From Prunella strophiata (taxonomy: Eukaryota > Chordata > Aves > Passeriformes > Prunellidae), in assembly GCA_036583965.1 (NCBI GenBank), contig JAZBQD010000030.1, positions 114,834,048 to 114,898,047 of the forward strand: a DNA stretch of 64,000 bases, written 5' to 3'. The notes beneath the pieces were generated by a model that had not been told where the DNA came from, made no database searches, and was given only the letters and a program-made list of their open reading frames with translations. The first letter of the stretch is position 1. Every line of letters begins with the position of its first letter. Shown piece after piece: positions 52,801-64,000 of the stretch. The translations under genes and the position numbers were made by a program.

Positions 52801-53105
52801 TTCCCAGCTCCTCAGGGATTCTCCATTCCCTTCCCAGCTCCTCAGGGATTCTCCATTCCCTTCCCAGCTCCTCAGGGATTCTCCATTCCCTTCCCAGCTC
52901 CTCAGGGATTCTCCATTCCCTTCCCAGCTCCTCAGGGATTCTCCATTCCCTTCCCAGCTCCTCAGGGATTCTCCATTCCCTTCCCAGCTCCTCAGGGATT
53001 CTCCATTCCCTTCCCAGCTCCTCAGGGATTCTCCATTCCCTTCCCAGCTCCTCAGGGATTCTCCATTCCCTTCCCAGCTCCTCAGGGATTCTCCATTCCC
53101 TTCAC
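49859..53105. repeat. 30-bp tandem array, about 108 copies
   Basis: The 30-bp unit starts CAGCTCCTCAGGGATTCTCC. About 50090-50240 holds some 31-bp variants (CTCCCTCAGGAATTCTCCAG); beyond them copies are essentially identical. Being a multiple of three with no stops, it gives long plus-strand frames (SQLLRDSPFP) that are not genes. It fills the space between the RPS11 promoter and the FHIP1B 3' end. Confidence 0.95.
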
Positions 53106-53264
53106 AGCTTCACTGCAGGGCCCGTGGCTGCCCAGAGACCCCCAGACCCCCAGAGCTGAGGGGGGCAGACAGGGCTGGGTGTCTCAGGCCAGCAGCAGGG
53201 CAGGCACCCAGCCCCCACCCCCTGAGGGCCGCACAGACGGGAGGCGATGCCCTCAATCAGACCC

Positions 53265-53270
53265 TTTATT
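53265..53270 (-). terminator. FHIP1B poly-A signal
   Basis: AATAAA on the minus strand, about 320 bases after the FHIP1B stop and before the 30-bp array. It is the only canonical signal seen in the 3' region. Confidence 0.65.
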
Positions 53271-53590
53271 CCCAAGGGTTTTACACAGCACAGACACACA
53301 TCCCCTCCCCATGCACAGCCCCCCAGCCCCACGCCCCGGGGGTTGCATAGAGAGCGGCCGCGCGGCCCCGGGAACCGCCGGGGGCCGAGGGGGGCAGAGC
53401 CAGCCCGCCCCGCGACCCCCGCCCCGCGACCCCCGCCCTGCGAGCCCCGGGGGCCCCAGGGTCCTGCCCTGCTCCCCCCCGGGGCACCAGGCGGGGCCGG
53501 CCGCTCGCGTCCAAAGTGCAGCCCGGCCTCGGCCCAGCTCCGCCCCAATAAATTAAAAAGGTCCGAGTCCGGGTTAAAAAGGGGCCGGGG

Positions 53591-56500
53591 TCACTCCTCG
53601 GGGGGCTCGGTGAGGAAGGGGGAGGTGACGGCGTGGGCCTGCGCGATGGCCGCCAGCTCCTTGAGGAACTCGCTGAAGATGACGGCGCAGTAGACGGCGT
53701 TGCGCACCCGCAGGGCCTCGCCGTGCCGCGCCGGGGAGGAAAGATGTTGCAGCGCCCCGTCCCGCAGCCCCGAAGCGCAGCGCGCCGCCTGCCGCGCCGC
53801 GTCTGGGCTGTTGCGTGCAGCAAGCAGCAGCTCCCCCAGGGACGGCTTCCGGCTGCGGGCTGGGCACGGCGGGTCAGGGCACCGGGCTGGGGCACCGGGA
53901 TGGCACCCAGCCCGGGACAGCCCCCCGTGCAGCCCCCAGCCCGGACCCGAGGGACAGCTCCTGGCTGTGCACACACACACACGGGATGGCACCCAGCCCC
54001 AGGGCAGCCCCCAGCCCAGACCCAGCCCTCCAAGGGATAGCTCCTGGCTGTGCACACACACGGGATGGCACCCAGACCCAGGGCAGCCCCTAGCTCCCCC
54101 ACGCCATCTCCAACCTTCCTTATCACACAACACACGCCCCCAGGCCCTGGGCAATGCACAGGGCAGCCCCCAGCCCAGACCCAGCCCTCCAAGGATAGCT
54201 CCTGGCTGTGCACACACACGGGATGGCACCCAGACCTGCTGCGCAGCCCCCATCCCCCACACAACACACTGACAGCCCCCAGGCCCTGGGCAATGCACAG
54301 GGCAGCCCCCACCCCCTGCACAACACACTGACAGCCCCCAGGCCCTGGGCAATGCACAGGGCAGCCCCCAGACCCCCGTGCAGCCCCCACCCCCTGCACA
54401 ACACACTGACAGCCCCCAGGCCCTGGGCAATGCACAGGGCAGCCCCCAGCCCCCCGTGCCTCAGATCCCGTAGCCCCCCCGGGCAAGCCCAGCCCCCCAC
54501 GGCCGTGTCCTCACCCAGGGTGTCGGAGCGCCGCAGGGCAGGGACAGCCCCGGACCCCTCAGCCCAGTCCAGCCGCCCCCGGGCAATCAGGTACTTCTTG
54601 GCCTTGAACAGCAGCGCTGGGAAATCCTCTTGAGTGGCAGCAAAGCTCTCGATCTTGTTCTTCACCGAGCCCAGCACCTGCAGGAGCACAGCACGGGGGT
54701 CCCCTCAGGAACAGGGGCTCATCCCCATTAGACGAGGTGTTCCCTTGAGCACAGGGCACCCCAACAGGAAAGCGGGGGTCTCTGCAGTAAGAGGATCCAG
54801 AGGGGGTTTCAGCCATGTGCCTGTGGCACTTGGGACATGGGGCAGGGCTGGTAAGCACAGGGTGAACTCAGCGGTCTTGGGGTTAAAAAGGGTTAAAACC
54901 CTTTTCAACACTTTCCCATGACTCCATGAGGGCAGGGGCTCCCCAGCAGCCATACCTGGAGCAGGGACTTGACACTGGGCTGGAAGACCATGTTGGTGTT
55001 GAGCAGGAAGGAGCGCAGCAGGGGCTGGGGGTAGCAGGCCAGCTGGGCCACCAGCCCCGTCAGCAGGAAGTTGACATACAGAGAGTTGTGGGGCATGTTC
55101 TCCAGCTTCCCAAACAGCACCGACACGAAGGGGCCTGGGGACACGGCGGGTCAGGCAGGGCCCTGCCAGGAGCCGGGACGCCCCCTGTGCCCCGTGCCCA
55201 CCTGTGAAGGGCTGGCTGGGGGGCGGCCCCACCGCCCGCGGCGGGCTGGCCACCACCTGCGCCAGGGGGTCTGGGGGCCGTGGCGGCGCCCGCCCGGTGC
55301 CTGTGTCCCCCTCGGGCAGCGCGGTGAAGCTGGCAAAGGCCTCCTCCTCCTCGTGGGACAAGGGCGGCTCCGGGGGCTCCGTGGGCTCCGTGGGGGTGGC
55401 TGGAGCCCCCCCCACGCCCCCGTTCTGCATCTCGGCCTCGATCTCCCGCAACTCCTCCGTGAAGGTCTCAATGGAAACGCCGGCACCCGGGGGCTCGGCA
55501 GGCACGCGGGCCAGCAGCTCCTCCAACAGCGAGTCCACCGAGGGCAGAGGCTCCCAGCCAGGGGGCTGCACCCCAGGGGCCCCGTTCGGCGCCCCCCCAC
55601 CGCCCTCCCCCTCGCCCTGGGGGCTCCGACGGACCTTCTTCACCACCACGTCCCCCTCCGGCCGCCCCGGCTCGGCCGCCCCGTGTGCCCCGTTCACCAG
55701 CGTCCCCCCGTCCCGGGGCTCGGGGCTGGGCCCCCCAGCCCCGGGCTCATCGCCCCCGAGGGGCCCCACCGGCGCCTCCCGCGCCCCCTCCTCGGGCAGC
55801 CCCCGCTTCTTAGTCCGTGGGGTGGGGGGTCCCGGGGGGCCGCCCCGGGGGACTGTCAGGTCGGGCGCGGGGCCGGGAGCACGGGGGTCCTCGCCGTCGT
55901 AGGGCGCCGACCAGACGCGGCAGGCCCAGGCGCAGCGGTCGATGCTGCGGCGCGCGTCCCGCAGGTACTCCAGGTAGTTCCTGTCCAGCTCTGCCACCTC
56001 GTCCCGGGCACCGGGCCGGGGGGGGCTGCCCGCGGGGGGCCCGGGCGAGCGGGGGGCAGCAGCCTCGGCGGGCCCCGCGCCCGCCTGGCGCATGAAGAAG
56101 GACAGGCGGGACGGCGTGGAGGGCTTCGGTGCCGGGGGGACGTCTGCGCCCGGGCTGCCGTGGCCTGCAGGGAACACGGGGTCAGCACCGGGGTCAGCAC
56201 CAGGGTCAGAACCGGGGTCAGCACCGGGGTCAGCACCGGGGGTCAGCACCGGGGTCAGAACCGGGGTCAGCACCGGGGTCAGCACCGGGGGTCAGCACCG
56301 GGGATCAGCACCGGGGATCAGCACCGGGGATCAGCACCGGGGATCAGCACCGGGGTCAGCACCGGGGGTCAGAACCGGGGTCAGAACCGGGGTCAGCACC
56401 GGGGATCAGCACCGGGGTCAGCACCGGGGGTCAGAACCGGGGTCAGCACCGGGGGTCAGAACCGGGGTCAGCACCGGGGGTCAGAACCGGGGTCAGAACC

Positions 56501-59500
56501 GGGGTCAGCACCGGGGATAAGCACCGAGCTGGGGCTGGGGGAATTCCAGGTGCCACGGGGATGGTGGCACGAGGCTCAGCACTGAGCTGGTGGAGGAACA
56601 GTGTCCCAGCAGCTGCAGGGATGGCAGGGGGGAGCCCAGTGCCAGGACAGGGCTTGAGTATGTGGGGATCACATGGCACGGGGGACTGTGCAAGGATGGG
56701 GTGGGGATGGGGCTCAAGTTGCCACAGGAATGGCACCAGGGGCTCAGCGCTGAGCTGGAACAGGGTCCAAGGGGACAGCAAGGCAGAGCTCAGCAAAGGG
56801 ACACAATGGGGCCAGGGTATGAGGGGGCCATAGGGATGGCACAGCTGGGACTCATCAAGTTGGAGCAGGGGTGGGTCACAAGTGGCCACGGAGACCCCAG
56901 AAGAGAACTCCACATCAAGCCAGGAGGGGGACAGGGTCCAAGGAGCCACACGGGACAGCTCAGTGCCAAGCCAGGGTAGGAAAGGAGTCTGAGGGGCTGC
57001 AGGAATCCTGGGAGAGGGCTCAGTGTTGGGACAGGGTGCAAGGGGCCATGGGGAGGGTGGGCTCAGCACCAAGCCGGGGTGTGGAGGGGCTCTGAGGGGC
57101 CGCAGTGGCGTACCCCTGGCCCGGGAGGGGGGCTCCTCGTCGCGGTCGCGGGGCGGCGGGGGGCTCTCGGGCCGGCAGCAGCGCGGGATCAGGGACAGGA
57201 ACTTGGCTGCTGTCTTCCCGTAGATGTCCAGGTCCCGCACCTGCCCGCTTCTGGCTCAGCATCACGTGGCTGCAGGGCAGCAGGTACCTGTGGGCAGGGT
57301 GGCACAGGGCAGCTGCAGGGGACACACAGGGACTCTCCACGGGACCCCAGCCCCTTCACAGTGGGGCACACGTGTGCCTCACATCCACATGCCCACCTGG
57401 GAGCAACTCCCCAGGCCCATCCCAGAGGAGCCCCCAGGCTGGGCCAGCAGCAGGTGACCCCCGGCCCCCCTCACCTGAGCACCAGCTGCAGCATCACATC
57501 CTCGCAGTTGAGGCTGAGCAGGGTCCGGAAGAGGCTCAGGGACACCATGCACAGCTGGGGACAGTGCAGGGCGTCACAGGGGCAGCGGCGCGGGCAGGGG
57601 CAGTGCCACCCGCCCCACGGCAGGACAGGGGAAGGGGACGGGACAAGGATGGCGACATTGGGGATGGGATGAAGATGAGGACGCGGATGTTGGGGGCCGC
57701 GGGCTCACCCGGGAGTTGCTGTTGATGCGGCCCACCAGCGTGTCCAGGATGGTGGTGTTGTCGTGCCGGTGCAGCAGCACGAAGCGCAGGAAGGTTTTCA
57801 GCAGCGCTGTCTCGCTGACGCTGCGCAGGAACAGGTCCAGGTATGCCGTGCTCGCTATCATCTCCTCCACCGAGGTCTGCAGGAGGGGCACATGCAGCTG
57901 GGAGCCACAGGGACGAGCACCACGGGGCCCTGCCCACCCGCACGGGTGGTGGTACGGGCAGGGGACCCCCACCCCACCCCTGCTGCCAGGGGACCCTCAC
58001 CTTGTGCAGTGCCGGCCCCATGACGGGCACAAGGAACCCGTTGTGGACGTAATCCACCAGCTGCTTCTGCACCAGTGGGTGGGCGACCTGGGGGGCCGCA
58101 GGGGGGTCAGGCAGCCCCCTACGGGGCTGGGAGCCCCTCTCAGCTCCTCGCAGCCCCTCAGCCCCACCTGGATGACGGCATTGCAGAACTCGAGCGAGTT
58201 CATGAAGAGGACGAGGGAGGAGACGCCGATCCAGTCCTCCCGCCGCAGGAAGTGCCAGTCGTCTCCTCGCACCTCGATCTTGCGGGGCAGGGAGGAGTAC
58301 AGGGCACTCAGGCCCGTGGCCAGCACCTGGGAACACATGTACTCGGCTGCCCCGCAGCCCCCCGCACCTCCGGCTGCTGGACCCACCCCGCCTTCCCCAA
58401 ACCCCAGGAACCTGCCCCCCACAAACCTGCCCCCCTCCAGCGCTTCGGGCAGGGCAGCTGGGCTGGGCCCTGCATCCACCACTGACCCCAGGGAGTGACC
58501 CCCTCATCCCTAGCCCAGCACTGGGCCCTCCACCGTCTCCAAGCCTCCCATCACCACCAAGTCCTCCCATCATCTCCAAGCACCCTGTTCCCAGGCCCCT
58601 CATCCCCAAGCTCTCCATCATCTCCAGGCTACTCTATCACTTCCAAGCCCCCCATCACTTGCAGACCTTCCATCACCCCCAGATCCTCCATCATCTCCAA
58701 GCCCTCTATCCCAAAGCTCTCCATCATTTGCAAGCTCTCCATCACGAGCTTCCATCATTCCCAAGCCCCCCATAATCCCCAGCCCTGCCCCGCACCATCC
58801 CCAAGCCAGGGCAGGATTTCTCCCTGTAGGCCTGTCCATGGCTCTTGCCCCAGCTGGCCCCACCCTGTGCCAGCAGAGCAGGGTCTCAGCACTGTCCCCG
58901 GGAAGGGGACACCACCCCGAGGAGGGGCTGCCCGCGGGATCCGTACCGGGCAGAAGTAGGAGTTGTCGGTGATGGACTGGGCCACGGCGCGGTTGCTGGC
59001 CGACATGGCCATGATGAGCAGCAGCGCGTCCCGAGCCTGCTGGCCCCGCGCGCCCTCATGGTGGATGAAGGGGATGAGGAGCGAGAAGATGATGAGGTTG
59101 GCGGGGCCCTGGTCCGTGTGGCTGTGGAAGAAGAGCTCCAGGATGGCGGGCTCGCGCGCCACGGAGACGCAGAGCTGGTTGAGCAGCAGCACCAGGCTGT
59201 TCTCCAGCGGCGCCGAGGCGGGCTCGGCGCACACGCTCAGCAGGCGCAGCAGCGGCGTCAGCACCGGCTTGTGCCGCAGCAGGGGCTGCCGGGCCTGGCT
59301 GATCAGCATCTCGTACAGCTTCAGCTGCTCCACCTGCCAACGTGGACATGGCGCAAGGTACAGAGACCACCCGCTCTGCTGCTCCTCCAGCACAACCCAG
59401 CCCACTCAGCCATGGCCCCGGTGCCACATCCACACAGCTGTGAAATCCCCCCGGGGCTGGGAATTCCAGCACTGCCCTGGGCCATCTGCCACAGGGCTGG

Positions 59501-60207
59501 AGGAAATTCCTTTCCATGAGGAAGGAAATTCCATGAAGAATTTCCTCCAGCATCACAGAGTTTTCAGGATGGCTCGGGTAGTCTCAACCCCAATCCAACC
59601 TGAACATGCCCTGGGACAGCACCCTACCCTTGGCCCGGCTGACCCTCAACCCAGCACCTTCACCCCTTGGATCCAGCCTGTCCCAACCTCCCCACAAACC
59701 ACCCCCTGTGCAGACCCCTCTGCTCCCCCCGCTCAGACCTTCCTCTCCTCGGTGAAGTCGCCCTGCAGATGCCAGCACAGGAGCCGTTCCAGCAGGTTCT
59801 CAGCAGCCACAAACTCCAGGATGGGCCCGCAGGCCATGTCCCCGTCCCCCTGTGACCTGTCCTTGTCCCCGTCCCCCCAGGGCCGGTCCTCGGCCAGCAG
59901 GTTCAGCATCTGGTAGGTGTTGTTGCGGACGGCGCTGAGGTCATCGGGGGCCGGCTTGCTCCCGCGCCGCTCCAGGATCCGCAGCACCTGTGGGAGGGGA
60001 GGGGGCCTGGCAGTGGGGGCTGGGGGCTGCAGGGTGGGGGGATCTGCACTGCGCCCCCGCCCCACTCACCTGTGCCCAGTGGTTCTTGAAGACCATGAGG
60101 CAGGTCTCGGGGTCAGCGGTGACGGGGGGCTGCAGGCTGGCGCTGCGGGGGGCTCGCTGCCCGCCCGCCCGTGGGGTCAGCTTGCTCAGCCAGCTCATCC
60201 TCTCCAT
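53591..60207 (-). CDS. FHIP1B: FHF complex subunit HOOK-interacting protein 1B (FAM160A2)
   Basis: FHIP1B belongs to the FTS-Hook-FHIP complex, which links dynein to early endosomes. Twelve coding exons on the minus strand: 60070-60207, 59739-59987, 58947-59333, 58168-58326, 58001-58087, 57709-57876, 57475-57554, 57114-57287, 55202-56164, 54956-55134, 54515-54677 and 53591-53859. All have GT/AG borders. They sum to 3016 nt; removing one extra base gives 1005 codons, near the family's length. Start MERMSWLSKL matches the family (MERMNWLSRL); an upstream in-frame ATG would add MP. Diagnostic stretches are MVFKNHWAQVLRILERRG, SYFCPVLATGLSALYSSLPR, LEFCNAVIQVAHPLVQKQLV, the C-terminal KAKKYLIARGRLDWAEG and AVYCAVIFSEFLKELAAIAQ. 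The long exon 55202-56164 encodes the Pro/Gly/Glu-rich variable linker. One extra base in the eighth coding exon breaks the frame as assembled. Confidence 0.95.
53960..54460. repeat. Degenerate repeats in the last FHIP1B intron
   Basis: Blocks such as CACACACGGGATGGCACCCA with AGCTCCTGGCTGTGCACACA recur about three times, and CACTGACAGCCCCCAGGCCC recurs three times with GGCAATGCACAGGGCAGCCC. It is a short mixed minisatellite. Confidence 0.8.
56172..56520. repeat. GGGGTCAGCACC minisatellite in an FHIP1B intron
   Basis: Units of about 12-13 bp, GGGGTCAGCACC or GGGGTCAGAACC, with some GGGGATCAGCACC, directly upstream of the long linker-encoding exon (55202-56164). Confidence 0.9.
57114..57287 (-). 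other. FHIP1B: FHIP1B coding exon 8 with a one-base frame break
   Basis: The frame fixed by the previous exon reads YLLPCSHVMLSQKRA and then derails. The family continuation VRDLDIYGKTAAKFLSLIPR is in the next frame. The extra base lies in GGGCAGGTGCGGG around 57240. The exon is 174 nt where 173 fits both neighbours. All other exons are intact, so an assembly error or polymorphism is likelier than a dead gene. Confidence 0.85.
58500..58790. repeat. Degenerate CATCACCTCCAAG-type repeat in an FHIP1B intron
   Basis: Loosely repeated blocks such as CCATCATCTCCAAG, CCATCACCCCCAG and CCATCATTTGCAAG, 18-30 bp apart, in the intron between the third and fourth coding exons. No gene here. Confidence 0.7.
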
Positions 60208-60331
60208 GGGCACGGGGTCACAGGCAGCACCGGGGCGCCCCAGCCGGGCTGGACGCGGCCTGGCACCACCGTGGGGGCACAGCGGAGCGGGCGGGGTGCC
60301 AGGGTCCTTTCTCCATGCTGCTGCCAGCGGG
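60208..60331 (-). other. FHIP1B: FHIP1B 5' UTR part of the first coding exon, with uORF
   Basis: An acceptor GCCTGCAG at 60332 would start this exon. A uORF of 32 codons (MEKGPWHPARSAVPP...) runs from 60316 to its stop at 60218, ending 10 bases before the chosen ATG at 60207. Such a uORF could lower translation. The upstream exon border is predicted from sequence only. Confidence 0.45.
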
Positions 60332-61700
60332 CTGCAGGCAGAGGGGCTGTCAGAGACCCCAGCCCAACCTCGGGGGACAGGCAGCAGGGGGGGAGGCAGA
60401 AGGGAAAGGAGGAGGGAAGGCAGGAAGGAAAAAGGTCAGGAGGAAAGGAAGGGCTGTCAAGAGGAAAGGCAAGCAGGAGGGACAGCAGTGGGAACTGGGC
60501 CGGGCGAGCTGTGCTGGAGCAGTGGTGGCTGGAGGACTCTGGATCCCAGCCCTGCTCACACCCAGTACTGGACTTTAAACCAGGAACTGGCCCAGCACGG
60601 GCGTGGGGAGTACCCAGCAGCCACAGGGACACCGGGACAGCTGGGACAGCTGCCCACCCCCAAGCTCAGCAGCACCCACGACAGCGCTGCCAGGATATTT
60701 ATAGGGCCCCGTGCCCCAGCACCACCACTGCCACTGCAGGCACCAGCACGGGACCAAGCACTGAGGCCCCAGAGACAGCAGCACCGCTGTGCCTGGGGAC
60801 AAAGGATACACCACAGGGGCCCCCCAGTCCCCCAACAGCATATGGAGAGGGCAGTGGCTTTGAGAGCCAGTGCCACGGCCCTTGCATGGTGCCAGGGGAA
60901 GTGAAAGCGCCATTAAAGACACCCCAAACCATAGAGGCAGGAAGGGAAAGTGGCAGAAGCTGGGGCAGTGGGACACAGCATGGGCAGGGCCTGTCTATTT
61001 ATACTCAGCTCAGCCTGTCCCACCCACAGCCAGCACTCGTGTGGCTGCTAAAGTTAGAGCCACTGCATGCCAGGGCAGTGCCAGCCCTGCCACCCAGCAC
61101 TGCGGCCCCAGCAGGAACACGGAGGCAAAGGCCACAGTGTGGCACAGCGGGGTGTCCCTCTGCAGGGGGACCCATGTGACACACGGCCAGAGCCATGCTG
61201 GTGGGACAGGGACACCAGCTGTCACCACTTCTGTCCTGGTACCAGTGCCCCCTCACCCCAACCTGGCTGTGCCTGTCACATGCCAAAGGACCCAGCCACT
61301 GGGGCACAGCACAGGGCCGTGGCACCACACCAGTGTCACCTCAGTGTCACCCCAGTGTCACCCGGACGGGCTGTGGTGGGGGAGCAGCCTCTGCCCAGGC
61401 AGCAAGAGCCAGAGCACTGGGGGGTGATCAGGTGCCACCAGACCAGGGAAAGGGACACTGCAGGCAGGGACACCGAGGGCACAGGGACAGCAGGTGCCAC
61501 CAGGGCAGGGACAGGGACACCGGGACACGGCCACCATGGGCAGAGGATGGCACCCAGTGCCAGGAGGTTGTGGGTGATGAGCACCGGCCCCTCCGATGCA
61601 CCCGGGAACCGAAGGACCGAGGGGTCGCCGGTAGGCGCCGGTGGTCCGGGTGAGGCGAGCGGCTGTCACAGCCCGGGGCCGCCCCCCGCCGGGGCCGCGG
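60332..61700. other. Probable first intron of FHIP1B; no gene seen
   Basis: It contains a purine-rich G/A stretch at about 60380-60480 and otherwise GC-rich unique sequence. Frames across it have no recognisable homology. Confidence 0.5.
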
Positions 61701-62450
61701 TCCCCCAGCCCGCGGAAGGTGCTGCTCACTCGGGCATCCTCAGGCCCGGAGCCACGGAGACAGCGGCACCGGGACGCGCTCCGGCTCCGGGATCACGCCT
61801 AACCGGGACCCCGGGATGCCCCGGGGCCGGGCCGCCTACCTGGGTCAAGGTCGCGGCGGTCCCGTCCCGTCAGCGCCGCACCTGGGGAGGGCAGAGGAGG
61901 CGTCGGACGGAACCCCCCGGGACCCCCGCGGGCCTCGGCGGGACTGGGCCCCTCGCCCCAGGGCACCGCGGCCCGCTCGGACCCGGCCCCGCCGCGGGCC
62001 CCTCACCCAGGACACCGCCCGGGCCGGGCCGGTCCCTCCGGCCCCGCGCGGCCAAGGGCGGGCGGCGGCCCGGGCGCCCCGGCACCACGGTTAGAAGGGC
62101 GGCTGGACCTGCCCCGAGGCCCGCCCCGCTCCCCGCTCCCCCCGCTGCCGGTGTCCCCGCTCGCGGTGTCCCCATGGCCGCTGCCGGCGCCCCCCCGGCC
62201 GCTCCGGTCCGCCCCGGCGCCGCCGCTCACCCCCGCCCCCCGCCCCCGCCACGGGCCCCCGCGCTCCCGACGCCATCTTCCCGCCGCGCCCGACGCACCG
62301 CGCGCGCGGGCCACGCCCACCGCGGGCCGGGCCACGCCCGCCGCGGCACGGGACACGCCCACAGCAGGACGGGTCACGCCCACATGCTTCGGTGGGCGTG
62401 GCCTCTCCGGGAAAGCCCGAGCGCTCATTGGCTAGGCCGTGAGTGGGGCG
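61680..62450 (-). promoter_or_regulatory. CpG island, likely FHIP1B promoter and non-coding first exon
   Basis: Dense CpG sequence with repeated GGGCGTGGC/CCACGCCC boxes (Sp1/KLF type) around 62310-62400 and AAGATGGCG on the minus strand near 62278, a YY1-type start-site motif. It lies between the FHIP1B 5' end and CNGA4, so it probably starts the minus-strand transcript. Confidence 0.6.
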
Positions 62451-62459
62451 GGGCCGGGA

Positions 62460-63000
62460 CGCGTGGGAACCGGGAACCGGGACGAGCGGTACCGGGACAC
62501 CCCGGCACCGGGCACCCTGTGCGAGCACCCCCCGGAGCGGGGCGCCCCCAGAAACCGGGAACCCCTCTGAGCCGCGCAGCGGTAACCGGGTCCCCAGGTG
62601 CTGGGACTACCGGCACCGGAACCCCAGTACCCAGTAACCCCAGTACGGAACCCCAACGCTCGGAACTGGGCACGCCCGCTGGCCCAGCCACCCCTGTACT
62701 GGAACCCCCCGTAATTGTGAACCCCAGTGCCGGCTAACCCTGTACTGGGACCCCCTGCACCGGATAACCCCTGCACGCTGCACTTCCCGGAACTGAGCAC
62801 CTCGGAATCGGGCACCCCGGTGCCGGGAACCCCAGAACCCCTCTCCTGGGCACCCCAGAAACGAGCCCTCCCTGGCACGGGGCACCCTTGTGCCAGATAA
62901 CCTTGTACCGGGCATCCCTGTGCCAGGCAGCCTCGTGCCAGGTGCCGGGAGCTGCCGCCGCCTCTGCGCCGGGCACTGCCTGGCACCGGCTGCTGTTCCC
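62460..63000. repeat. Degenerate CCGGGAACCCC/GCACCCC-rich repeat upstream of CNGA4
   Basis: Loose repeats of about 15-20 bp around ACCGGGAACC, CAGTACCC and GGGCACCCC. No conserved frame. Confidence 0.65.
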
Positions 63001-63315
63001 GGAGGCTCACCTGGGCCCCGGCACACCTGGCCACACCTGGCACGTGCCGCAGCGTGCCCGCTGGCCCTGGCTCGGTGGCTGCCTCAGCCCAGCTGTCCCG
63101 GGGGCCAGAGGGTGCCCCGGGGACCCCTCGTTGCTAGGACACGCCCGGTGTCGCAGGAGCCGCGCCTGGCTCCGGGGCAGGCGGCAGCACCGTCAGGCGC
63201 TCCGGTGCGCAGGAGCCCCGGCTGCCGGCACGCACGGGATCCCCGCTGTGAAGGATCCCACCGGGACTCTCGGCTCCCTCCTGTCCTGCTGCAGCCCGGC
63301 AGCACCTCTGGAGCC

Positions 63316-63825
63316 ATGGCCACAGCCAGGGCCGGCACCGGCACCGGACACGCCTCGGGGTGAGCAGGGCACGGCTGCCTCCGGGGGGTTGGGGGTAGGG
63401 GCACCGCAGGGACCCCCCCCAGTCCCACAGGGGCTGGCTGAGCCTTGGAGGCACTGGCAGCCGGGGCTGAGCACGGGGCAAAGGGACCCCACACGGGGAC
63501 AGAGTGACCCCAGGTCCCTCTGTGCCCCCAGGCCCACTGCCACCCCCCGGAGCTGGGCCCTGGACCCTGCCGGGGACTGGTACTACCGATGGATCGGCCT
63601 CATGGTGCTGCCCATCCTTTACAACTGGGTCGTCCTCATCCTCAGGTGCCAGGCAGCAGGGCTGGGGTGGGGGTGGGGGGGTCCTGGCCCCCTCCCACTG
63701 ACGCCACTCGTACCCCAGGTGCTGCTTCCCCGAGGTTCAGGAGGCACACACGGGGCTGTGGCAGGCCCTGGACGGGCTCAGCGACGCGCTGTACCTGCTG
63801 GACATGGCCGTGCACCTCCACACAG
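63316..63825 (+). CDS. CNGA4: Cyclic nucleotide-gated channel alpha 4, first three coding exons (partial)
   Basis: CNGA4 is a modulatory subunit of the olfactory cyclic-nucleotide-gated cation channel. Coding exons are 63316-63359 ([14 protein letters not shown]), 63532-63645 ([20 protein letters not shown] then [10 protein letters not shown], transmembrane S1) and 63719-63825 ([37 protein letters not shown]2). Splice sites are GT/AG and phases agree. LDPxGDxYYxW, the MV-P-YN core of S1 and YLLDMxVxxHTG are typical of CNG alpha subunits. Adjacency to FHIP1B, as in human 11p15.4, points to CNGA4 rather than CNGA1-3. The pore and cyclic-nucleotide-binding domain lie beyond the right edge. The start is the first ATG in the exon and has a good context (GAGCCATGG). 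Confidence 0.87.
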
Positions 63826-64000
63826 GTGTGTGCACAGACGGACACACGGACAGACGGGTACACACAGACACACAGGTACACACAGACAGACACAGACACA
63901 CCGACACACAGGTACACACAGACACACAGGTACACACAGACACACACATATACAGACACACGGGTACGCACAGACAGACACACAGACACATGGTACATAC
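63826..64000. repeat. ACACAGAC-rich simple repeat in CNGA4 intron 3
   Basis: Runs of ACACACAGACACACAGGTAC-type dinucleotide-rich sequence start directly at the exon 3 donor (G|GTGTGT) and reach the window end. Confidence 0.9.

Noticed and set aside
54123..56285. Long minus-strand frames with cysteine/glycine or Pro repeats around the FHIP1B exons
   Set aside because: Outside the mapped exons they read through intron minisatellites; only the exon parts match FHIP1B.
63642..63998. Minus-strand cysteine/valine-rich frames (VCLCVPVC type)
   Set aside because: These are translations of the ACACAGAC simple repeat.

Overview
This is vertebrate nuclear DNA, most likely from a bird and probably a songbird. 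The evidence is split genes with GT/AG introns, many 3' fragments of avian CR1 LINEs, several LTR fragments of the avian ERV type, GC-rich genes with CpG-island promoters, and an extreme load of tandem repeats. The density of arrays and the gene set suggest a small, GC-rich microchromosome, but that is inference. There are no prokaryotic operons, IS elements or CRISPR arrays.

Layout, left to right. (1) About 231-37169, minus strand: a GART-like locus (purine synthesis; fused GARS, AIRS and formyltransferase domains). It keeps the intron-exon order of GART over 19 recognisable exons or exon remnants; the last exons lie off the left edge. It carries four 1-bp-class frameshifts, has lost most of its exon 6, has an exon 9 reduced to a fragment, and has replaced many catalytic motif residues. 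I read it as an unprocessed (duplicated, not retroposed) GART pseudogene. Its introns hold four tandem arrays, and a fifth sits against its 5' end. (2) 41421-43278: intergenic, no gene seen. (3) 43279-49385, minus: RPS11, with exons 1-4 clear and the last exon probably inside a 500-N assembly gap. Two U35 (SNORD35) C/D snoRNAs lie in its introns 3 and 4, and a 46-bp array fills the rest of intron 4. (4) 49557-53105: a CR1 fragment running into a 30-bp array of about 108 copies. (5) 53265-62300, minus: FHIP1B (FAM160A2), 12 coding exons, full length but with a one-base frame break in coding exon 8. (6) 63316-64000, plus: the first three coding exons of CNGA4; the gene runs off the right edge.

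FHIP1B next to CNGA4 is the arrangement known from human 11p15.4, which supports both names. RPS11 is on 19q13.33 in human, so its place here is a lineage difference.

The most unusual content is seven long arrays, each with its own unit (51/69, 100, 12/18, 23, 31/42, 46 and 30 bp), together about 24 kb, or over a third of the window. Two look as if they grew from coding exon-intron junctions of the GART copy: the 100-bp unit carries the 3' end of exon 9 with its splice donor (25 copies), and the 12/18-bp unit resembles the 3' end of exon 6 with its donor. Both sit exactly where the normal exon is missing or truncated.
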